Assembly: GCF_028680575.1 (NCBI RefSeq)
Contig: NZ_JAPCKI010000013.1
Coordinates: 62,001 to 126,000, forward strand
Direction: 5' to 3'
Origin: Acidovorax benzenivorans
GTDB lineage: Bacteria; Pseudomonadota; Gammaproteobacteria; Burkholderiales; Burkholderiaceae_C
Length of the DNA stretch: 64,000 bases
The position numbers and the translations under genes were made by a program. The notes beneath the pieces are model-generated. The model searched no databases, was not told the DNA's origin, and worked only from the letters and a program-made list of their open reading frames with translations. This document shows positions 53,232-64,000 of the stretch, piece by piece; position 1 is the first letter of the stretch; each line of letters opens with the position of its first letter.

Positions 53232-54710
53232 TCAGCGTGGCAGGTCCGAGTATCCCATCAGGAACTCATCCACCGCACGGGCGGCCTGGCGGCCTTCGCG
53301 GATGGCCCAGACCACCAGCGACTGGCCCCGGCGGATGTCACCCGCCGCAAACACCTTGGGTACGTTGGTGGCATAACCGCCGTCGAACTCTGTGGTGGCG
53401 CGGGCATTGCCACGGGCGTCCTTGTCCACGCCAAAGGCGTCAAGCACCGCTGCCACGGGGCTCACAAAGCCCATGGCCAGCAGCACCAGATCGGCCTGGT
53501 AGTGCTTTTCGGTGCCGGGGATTTCGGCCAGCTTGCCGTCCTTGAACTCCACCTGCACGGTGGTCAGGCTCTTGACCTTGCCCTTTTCGCCCGTGAACTC
53601 CTTGGTGGAGATGGCGAACTCACGCACGCAGCCTTCGTCGTGGCTGGAGCTGGTGCGCAGCTTGAGCGGCCAGTAAGGCCAGGTCAGCGGGCGGTTTTCC
53701 ACCTCGGGGGGCTGGGGCATCACCTCGAACTGGGTTACGCTGGCCGCGCCATGGCGGTTGCTGGTGCCCACGCAATCGCTGCCGGTGTCGCCGCCACCGA
53801 TCACGATGACATGTTTGCCCGTGGCCAGGATCTGGCCCTTGAGCTTGTCGCCTGCATTGACCTTATTCTGCTGGGGCAGGAACTCCATGGCGAAGTGAAT
53901 GCCATCGAGGTCACGGCCGGGCACGGGCAGGTCGCGCGATTGCTCGGCGCCACCGGTCAGCAGCACGGCGTCGAACTCTTTGTTCAACTGCTCAGGCGTG
54001 ATGGTCTCCTTGGCCCAGTTGGTGACCTTGGAGTCCTTGCCCAGGCCATCTTTGGCGGCGCCCACGAACACGCTGGTGCGGATGACCACGCCTTCGGCTT
54101 CGAGCTGCTTGGCGCGGCGGTCGATGTGCGACTTCTCCATCTTGAAGTCAGGAATGCCATAGCGCAGCAGGCCGCCCACGCGGTCGTTCTTTTCAAACAG
54201 CGTGACGCTGTGGCCTGCGCGTGCGAGCTGCTGGGCGGCTGCCAGGCCTGCAGGGCCCGAGCCCACCACGGCGACCTTCTTGCCTGTTTGGTGCTTGGCG
54301 GGGCGGGGCTTGACCCAGCCCTCTTCCCAGGCGCGGTCGATGATCGCGTGCTCGATGGACTTGATGCCCACGGCGTCGTCGTTCACGTTGAGCACGCAGG
54401 CCGCCTCGCAAGGTGCGGGGCAGATGCGGCCGGTGAACTCAGGGAAGTTGTTGGTGCTGTGCAGCACCTCGATCGCGCTCTTCCAGTCCTGGTGGTAGAC
54501 CAGGTCGTTGAAGTCCGGAATGATGTTGTTGACCGGGCAGCCGTTGTTGCAGAACGGCGTGCCGCAGTCCATGCAGCGCGCGCCCTGTACCTTGGCCTGG
54601 GCGCTATCGAGCCCGATGACAAATTCCTTGTAATGCTTCAAGCGCTCGGCAACGGGCTTGTAGCCCTCTTCGATGCGCTCGTATTCCATGAAGCCGGTAG
54701 TTTTTCCCAT
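53232..54710 (-). CDS. gltD: Glutamate synthase small subunit
   Basis: A 492-residue GltD. N-terminal cysteines ([17 protein letters not shown] and CPAPCEAAC) bind [4Fe-4S] clusters. Two dinucleotide-binding folds follow: [22 protein letters not shown] for FAD and [16 protein letters not shown] for NADPH. It passes electrons to GltB. It follows gltB by 48 nt. Confidence 0.98.
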   Translation of the reverse strand: MGKTTGFMEYERIEEGYKPVAERLKHYKEFVIGLDSAQAKVQGARCMDCGTPFCNNGCPVNNIIPDFNDLVYHQDWKSAIEVLHSTNNFPEFTGRICPAPCEAACVLNVNDDAVGIKSIEHAIIDRAWEEGWVKPRPAKHQTGKKVAVVGSGPAGLAAAQQLARAGHSVTLFEKNDRVGGLLRYGIPDFKMEKSHIDRRAKQLEAEGVVIRTSVFVGAAKDGLGKDSKVTNWAKETITPEQLNKEFDAVLLTGGAEQSRDLPVPGRDLDGIHFAMEFLPQQNKVNAGDKLKGQILATGKHVIVIGGGDTGSDCVGTSNRHGAASVTQFEVMPQPPEVENRPLTWPYWPLKLRTSSSHDEGCVREFAISTKEFTGEKGKVKSLTTVQVEFKDGKLAEIPGTEKHYQADLVLLAMGFVSPVAAVLDAFGVDKDARGNARATTEFDGGYATNVPKVFAAGDIRRGQSLVVWAIREGRQAARAVDEFLMGYSDLPR

Positions 54711-54758
54711 GACGGTGTCCTTGTTTATGAATGCTGTGCGAAGGTTGACGGCTCTGCC

Positions 54759-59492
<4,734 letters not shown>

Positions 59493-59562
59493 GGCGCACT
59501 CCTCATATTTTTCGCAGGGATGCCGAGATTAGTGCATTGCAGCATATTTTGGCAAGTGATTT

Positions 59563-60418
59563 AATTGGGGTCAGATCCCAATTTATCAAATCAAGAACAG
59601 AGCTGCCAAATTATTGGGGACACGTCAAAATATATAGCACTCTATCTATATGCGATAGGCGCATCATCCGATTTTTATGTGTTTTCAGAAATTCGAGGTC
59701 TGCCTGGCATTCCCCGGATCACACGACGCGGGGTCTGCTGTTGCAGTCCATCGAGGAATTCGGCATCGCCCAAGGCCCACCCACTGAGTGCTGAATCGGT
59801 CAGAGATGTTTGCATCGACGCTCCCAGGCCAGCCTGCACCAGCGCCGCATAGGTCGCTTCGCGCGCAAACGGGGTGTTGCCCAGCGCCCAATACAGCGCA
59901 TGAGGCGTCAACCACCGGTCGTTGCGCAAACCGCGCCAGTGAGCATGGCTGGACCAGCGGTAGTCCGTGGGTTGCTGCACCAGTCCGGCCCGCACAGGGT
60001 TGAGATCTAGGTACACCATGCACGCCAGCAAGTACCGTTCCGGCTGCAATATCGTGGAACGGTAGCGGCCCTCCCACAGGGTTCCGCTACGGGCATGCCG
60101 ACGGTTGAAATATTGCACGTACCGGCGCCCCACCGCTTGCATCATCTGGGGTAGCCCGTCAGGCGTAGCAGGCGTGACCAGCAGGTGAAAGTGGTTGTCC
60201 ATCAGCACATAGGCGTGGACGGCCACTGCATATTTCTGCGCGCTGTCCACCAGCAATGCCAGCAGGGCGTCGAAGTCCTCCACTCCGTCAAAGATGGGCT
60301 GGCGATTGTTACCCCGCAGGATGACGTGGTGCAAATGACCCGGCAGGGTCAGGCGTGGCAAACGGGCCATGGGTCTTGATCAGGAATGTGATATCCACGA
60401 TCATAGACCTGTCCCCGA
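59563..60418 (-). mobile_element. RAYT (Y1/HUH transposase) element
   Basis: A single-gene element between gltB and the methyltransferase gene. Inverted ends TTGGGGACACGTC (59614-59626) and GACCTGTCCCCGA (60406-60418) match at 11 of 13 positions. A separate hairpin AATTGGG/CCCAATT (59563-59583) lies outside the left end. The internal gene encodes a HUH transposase. Whether the boundary is at 59563 or 59614 cannot be decided here. Confidence 0.7.
59675..60370 (-). CDS. REP-associated tyrosine transposase (RAYT)
   Basis: A 231-residue Y1_Tnp transposase. It begins MARLPRLTLPGHLHHVILRGNNRQPIF and has the HUH motif in MDNHFHLLVTP, a catalytic-tyrosine helix near RRYVQYFNRRH and the family segments GTLWEGRYRS and YLDLNPVRAGLV. 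Such proteins move short palindromic REP elements. The gene looks intact. Confidence 0.93.
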   Translation of the reverse strand: MARLPRLTLPGHLHHVILRGNNRQPIFDGVEDFDALLALLVDSAQKYAVAVHAYVLMDNHFHLLVTPATPDGLPQMMQAVGRRYVQYFNRRHARSGTLWEGRYRSTILQPERYLLACMVYLDLNPVRAGLVQQPTDYRWSSHAHWRGLRNDRWLTPHALYWALGNTPFAREATYAALVQAGLGASMQTSLTDSALSGWALGDAEFLDGLQQQTPRRVIRGMPGRPRISENT

Positions 60419-60516
60419 TTTTCAATCGATGGAAGCGGACGATGGGTTGCATCTACCAAAGAAACGCAGATGCGTAGGCAGGCAGGACACCCTTGCGCGC
60501 CTTCTTGCCACCATCA

Positions 60517-61452
60517 TCAGTGCGTGACCATGTCCTCCGCCAAAGACTGGTCAGCGCCCACGCCGAACCGTCCCCCCATGGCATGCTCCAAGCCAAATTC
60601 ACCGAGAAGCGCTCGCAATCGTTCGGCTGCACTGCGTTTTTTCTGTCCGGTGTATCGCGCAATGATGAGCTCATTCTTCATGCTGTGCTCCCACCCCACC
60701 AGCTCGGTCACAGTAACCTGGTAGCCACTGGCCTCCAAGTACAGGCAGCGCAGCACATTGGTCACCTGGCTGCCCAGTTCGCGGGTGTGCAAAGGGTGGC
60801 GCCACAACTCTGCCAAGGGCGTGCGCGCCAACTGCAGGGCCTTGCCTTGGCGCAGACAGGTCGCCATCTCCGCCTGGCAGCAGGGCACCAGGACCATGAC
60901 CCGCGCCTTCTTTTGCAGCCCAAAGGCAATCGCATCGTCGGTAGCGGTGTCGCAAGCGTGCAAGGCCGTAACCACATCAATCTGGGCAGGCAACTCACGG
61001 GCGTCGGCCGATTCAGCCACCGACAGATTGAGGAACGACATCCGCTCAAAGTGAAGGCGCTGGGCCAGCACCCGCGACTTCTCTACCAGCTCGGCCCGGG
61101 TCTCTACCCCATAGATATGTCCATGTCCCAGCGCCTTGAAATACAGGTCGTACAGGATGAAGCCCAAATAGGACTTGCCCGCCCCATGGTCAGCGAGCGT
61201 GGGGCCGCCAGCGTGGACGGGCAACTCTGCCAGCAAGGGCTCGATGAAATTGAACAGGTGGTACACCTGCTTGAGCTTGCGACGCGAGTCCTGATTGAGG
61301 CGCCCTTCGCGCGTGAGAATGTGCAGCTCCTTGAGCAGCTCGATGGATTGGCCGGGCCGCAATTCTTGCAGTTCAGCGCCTTCGCTTTGGGGCTGACCTT
61401 TGCCTCGGACCCGCTGGCCGGCCGTCACCGAAGATGGTTTTTGTTGCTTCAT
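60517..61452 (-). CDS. SAM-dependent methyltransferase, Methyltransf_32-like
   Basis: A 311-residue class I methyltransferase. The SAM-binding glycine motif is LADHGAGKSYLGFILYDLYF, followed by TALHACDTATDDAIAFG and VLVPCCQAEM, the pattern of the PF13679 group that includes METTL25/RRNAD1-like proteins. The target is unknown. Its start codon overlaps the stop codon of the DUF1415 gene by 4 nt. Confidence 0.82.
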   Translation of the reverse strand: MKQQKPSSVTAGQRVRGKGQPQSEGAELQELRPGQSIELLKELHILTREGRLNQDSRRKLKQVYHLFNFIEPLLAELPVHAGGPTLADHGAGKSYLGFILYDLYFKALGHGHIYGVETRAELVEKSRVLAQRLHFERMSFLNLSVAESADARELPAQIDVVTALHACDTATDDAIAFGLQKKARVMVLVPCCQAEMATCLRQGKALQLARTPLAELWRHPLHTRELGSQVTNVLRCLYLEASGYQVTVTELVGWEHSMKNELIIARYTGQKKRSAAERLRALLGEFGLEHAMGGRFGVGADQSLAEDMVTH

Positions 61453-62111
61453 AGGACGTCACCTTGTGTTGGCTGACCACTGCCGCCGACAGTATTTACA
61501 GCCACCTTCTCGCCCTCAGCACCGTGGGGGCCGACATCCAATGCCTGCCAGCCGACCATGCCCATGCCCTCCAGCACTTCCATGTTGCGCTCAAAGATGG
61601 CCTCTGCCTCTGGGTACACCTCCACGGCACGGTCGATGCTGCTCTCTCGCAGCAAATGCAGCATGGGGTAAGGGGAGCGGTTGGTGCAATTGGTCACGTC
61701 GTCCACGTCGGTGCCCGCAAACTGGAACTGGGGGTGAAAACTCGCCACCTGGAGCGTGCCCTCTAACCCCAGAGCGTGCAGCAGATCCTCCGCCGCCCCC
61801 AGGAAGTCATTGAAATCGAGAAAGTCCTGCAGGCAGCGCGGCATCACCAGCAAGGTGGTGTCCCTGACTTCTGCAGGGGTGCTTGCCAGCTCCACGAGTT
61901 GTTCGCGCAGCAGTTCCAGCACCTCCTGCGTAGTCGCAGCCAACGTCACCACATAGTGAATCTGCCCTTTGACATGAACCGCCTTTGCAAAAGGACAAAG
62001 ATTCAACCCAATCACCGCCCTCTCCAGCCACCTGACGGTGTCATGAATATAGGGCTCAATGGAAGGAAGCGAAGGAGACGCCGCGTCAGCAGCAGTGATG
62101 GAGGGTGTCAT
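61449..62111 (-). CDS. DUF1415 family protein
   Basis: A 220-residue DUF1415 protein. Family motifs are WLERAVIGLNLCPFAKAVH, FNDFLGAAEDLL and CTNRSPYPMLHLLRE. Conserved cysteine and histidine residues suggest metal or nucleotide binding, but no function is established. ATG 62111 is used. It is co-transcribed with the methyltransferase gene. Confidence 0.85.
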   Translation of the reverse strand: MTPSITAADAASPSLPSIEPYIHDTVRWLERAVIGLNLCPFAKAVHVKGQIHYVVTLAATTQEVLELLREQLVELASTPAEVRDTTLLVMPRCLQDFLDFNDFLGAAEDLLHALGLEGTLQVASFHPQFQFAGTDVDDVTNCTNRSPYPMLHLLRESSIDRAVEVYPEAEAIFERNMEVLEGMGMVGWQALDVGPHGAEGEKVAVNTVGGSGQPTQGDVL

Positions 62112-62428
62112 GAACGCGCGCGGAAGCGCTGAAGATAGAACGAGGATTTTATCGGCCCAGTGCATCTGACGATCGCGCGGCAGCAGCTACACCAGTGTCA
62201 GATCCCCATATGATCGACCGACGCACGCTCACAAATGAGTGGCATTTCACCGAGTCGGCGAGTGAACCGATCACTCACTCAATCAACCGCCCTCTTTTCT
62301 GCAAGGCCGTCTCCATTGCGTGCATGAATGCCCTCTTCGAGGGACTGCGCGGACAAACCTTACAGTCATCAGGATGCGCTGCACCCTGAGCCGAGGGAAA
62401 TCGTAACCAGGCTCTGAGAAGTTTCTTG
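62112..62428. other. Intergenic gap with an inverted repeat
   Basis: 317 nt between the DUF1415 gene and dgt with no convincing gene. It holds an inverted repeat GAGTGA-accga-TCACTC (62260-62276) next to direct ACTC repeats. I see no clear terminator for dgt. Confidence 0.5.
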
Positions 62429-63619
62429 CTACTCCTGCAGCAGTCGGCGCCCCGTAAGGCGCTCATGCTCTCGCCCCGCAAAGCGATCCGTCATCCCCGC
62501 AATAAAGTCGGCCACGGCCCGTGCTCGCCCCAGCCCATCACCCGCAAGCGCCTGTGCGGCGAACGCCGCTTTCATTTCTTGGGGATTGGTGATGTAAGCC
62601 CCAAACAGTTCGCGCACAATTTCTTGGGCATGGCCGGTGGTCTCCATCACTCGCGGATGCCGGTAGAGATGTCTGAAGAGAAACTGCTTGAGCACGGAGG
62701 ACCGTTCGCGCATGTCGTCGCTGAAGCGCACCAGGACGGGGAGCATCCGCACATCATCAGGATGGGTAGGCGCGTGCGCACGTAGTGCCGCTTTTGTGGT
62801 GTCGATCACGTTATACACCTGCGCACTCAGCATCCGCCGGATCGCCTCGTACAACAGCCGGCGGTGCATCGACAATTCGGCAAGAGCGGGATGCTCCCTC
62901 AGCGCTGACCAGCGATACGCATCGAACAAGGGAACATCCTGCAACTGAGAAAGGGTGATCAGCCCTGAACGTACACCGTCATCAATGTCATGCGCGTTGT
63001 ACGCAATCTCATCAGCCAGGTTGCACAACTGAGCCTCCAGGCTTGGCCGCTCATTGCGCAAGAACCGAGCGCCAACTCCGTCAGGCTCCAATTCTTCCAA
63101 CTGCCTAGCGTGCGTGCGCGAGCAATGCTTGAGAATTCCTTCGCGGGTTTCGAAAGTGAGGTTCAGTCCGTCGTACAACGGATAGCGCTCCTCCAACTGA
63201 TCCACAACCCTCAGACTCTGAAGATTGTGCTCAAAGCCACCAAAGTCGGCCATGCAGCCATTCAAGGCGTCCTGCCCAGCATGCCCAAATGGCGTATGCC
63301 CCAAATCATGGGCCAACGAAATGGCCTCGACCAAGTCCTCGTTGATCTGCAGCGACCGGGCAATAGAACGGCCCAGTTGAGCAACCTCTAAGGAATGGGT
63401 CAACCGCGTACGGAACAGATCGCCCTCATGATTGAGAAATACCTGGGTCTTGTAAACAAGCCGACGGAAAGCCGTGGAATGCACGATTCGATCGCGGTCG
63501 CGCTGGTACTCGGTTCGGGTGGGGGCAGGTTGCTCCGTGTAGCGCCGACCTCGAGTAGCGCCAGGATGGCAAGCGAAAACAGCAAGGGCAGTTGGTGCGG
63601 TCAAAACAGCCGCCACCAT
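62429..63619 (-). CDS. dgt: Deoxyguanosinetriphosphate triphosphohydrolase-like protein
   Basis: A 396-residue HD-domain dNTPase. The metal-binding HD residues lie in FRTRLTHSLEVAQ and SLAHDLGHTPFGHAG, then DIDDGVRSG and the C-terminal HD-associated domain. It would release triphosphate from dNTPs. It follows aroB by 46 nt, the usual aroB-dgt order. Confidence 0.95.
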   Translation of the reverse strand: MVAAVLTAPTALAVFACHPGATRGRRYTEQPAPTRTEYQRDRDRIVHSTAFRRLVYKTQVFLNHEGDLFRTRLTHSLEVAQLGRSIARSLQINEDLVEAISLAHDLGHTPFGHAGQDALNGCMADFGGFEHNLQSLRVVDQLEERYPLYDGLNLTFETREGILKHCSRTHARQLEELEPDGVGARFLRNERPSLEAQLCNLADEIAYNAHDIDDGVRSGLITLSQLQDVPLFDAYRWSALREHPALAELSMHRRLLYEAIRRMLSAQVYNVIDTTKAALRAHAPTHPDDVRMLPVLVRFSDDMRERSSVLKQFLFRHLYRHPRVMETTGHAQEIVRELFGAYITNPQEMKAAFAAQALAGDGLGRARAVADFIAGMTDRFAGREHERLTGRRLLQE

Positions 63620-63665
63620 TCAAAGAACATCTCAAAAAGCCACTCAATTGACTGCATCAGAAATC

Positions 63666-64000
63666 TCATCGGCAGCAGGCATCGATGACCTCACTCACCA
63701 AGCCGTCGGGGGCAGAGCGGACCACCGCCTTACCGGGACTTTCGATCAGAACAAACCTGATCTCACCAGCCTCAGATTTTTTGTCGCCGCGCATCAGCTG
63801 TAGATAGCGCCATGCGTTGTTTTTGTCATCCAGAATTGGCCCATGTGTCGGCAAACCTGCCCGGCGGATCAACGACACCAAACGTTCCACAAAAATCTCG
63901 TCCACCAACCCGAGCCGACGCGACAACTCTGCAGCCATCACCATCCCGGCCGCAACTCCCTCTCCATGTAACCAGACACCGTAGCCCATACCAGCCTCAA
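63666..64000 (-). CDS. aroB: 3-dehydroquinate synthase, C-terminal part (5' end outside window)
   Basis: About 110 residues of AroB, second step of the shikimate pathway, beginning at the right edge. The EAGMGYGVWLHGEGVAAG segment carries the zinc-binding histidine, and RGDKKSEAGEIRFVLI is the phosphate-binding C-terminal motif. The start lies outside the window. Confidence 0.95.
   Translation of the reverse strand, partial: EAGMGYGVWLHGEGVAAGMVMAAELSRRLGLVDEIFVERLVSLIRRAGLPTHGPILDDKNNAWRYLQLMRGDKKSEAGEIRFVLIESPGKAVVRSAPDGLVSEVIDACCR

Noticed and set aside
62195..62389. 64-codon plus-strand frame in the dgt/DUF1415 gap
   Set aside because: No ribosome binding site or homology; region looks non-coding.

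Overview
The window is a GC-rich stretch of bacterial chromosome, almost certainly from a betaproteobacterium of the family Comamonadaceae (Acidovorax-like). The basis is gene content, gene order and protein sequence: rplU-rpmA-obgE-proB, pilBCD-coaE-zapD-yacG, argJ-secA, sspAB-petABC, a his operon flanked by murA and tatABC, mlaFEDACB and gltBD all occur in the arrangements familiar from Burkholderiales. It carries two tRNA genes (Pro-CGG, Thr-TGT) and no rRNA, CRISPR array, prophage or integron. Apart from one small transposase element, it is a housekeeping region.

Layout. 1-3 kb: the tail of a monothiol glutaredoxin, a Lon-like AAA+ ATPase with no protease domain, and a CNNM/CBS membrane protein. 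3-10.5 kb: lytic transglycosylase, proS, rppH, proB, obgE, rpmA, rplU, ispB. 10.6-17 kb: tRNA-Pro, the type IV pilus genes pilB-pilC-pilD, coaE, zapD, yacG and a MutT-type Nudix gene. 17-23.5 kb: DUF815 ATPase, argJ, secA, an M23 peptidase and a DciA-like protein. 23.5-28.3 kb: tRNA-Thr, sspB, sspA, the cytochrome bc1 operon petABC and mscL. 28.5-31.7 kb: pdxA, a Nif3-like protein and a membrane-anchored HtrA protease. 32-46.8 kb: tatCBA, hinT, a patatin, a DUF4870 protein and the his genes (E, I, F, A, H, B, C, then D, G) with murA. Most of these read on the minus strand. The his series is interrupted between hisD and hisC by a VapBC-type toxin-antitoxin pair and a MocR regulator divergent from a DUF2917 gene. 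46.8-53 kb: a BolA/IbaG protein, an ABC-2 exporter and the Mla phospholipid-transport operon. 53-59.5 kb: glutamate synthase gltD and gltB. 59.5-60.4 kb: a RAYT (Y1/HUH transposase) element. 60.5-64 kb: a methyltransferase, a DUF1415 protein, dgt and the 3' end of aroB.

Many neighbours overlap by ATGA or TAATG (pilC/pilD, hisI/hisE, vapC/hisC/hisB, murA/hisG, mlaF/E and mlaD/A, the ABC pair), which implies tight operons and coupled translation.

The most unusual signal is a dispersed intergenic repeat. Eight gaps contain the element AGCTAT-N9-AGCAA at fixed spacing, usually preceded by a degenerate GCTAGCGCTT...AAGCGC palindrome. One copy supplies the start codon and first codons of hisH. Other points worth checking are four CTGTAC-type operator half-sites between the MocR gene and DUF2917, an AcrR/TetR-like palindrome upstream of mlaF, a terminator-like hairpin against the sspA ribosome binding site, and the toxin-antitoxin pair translationally coupled to hisC.
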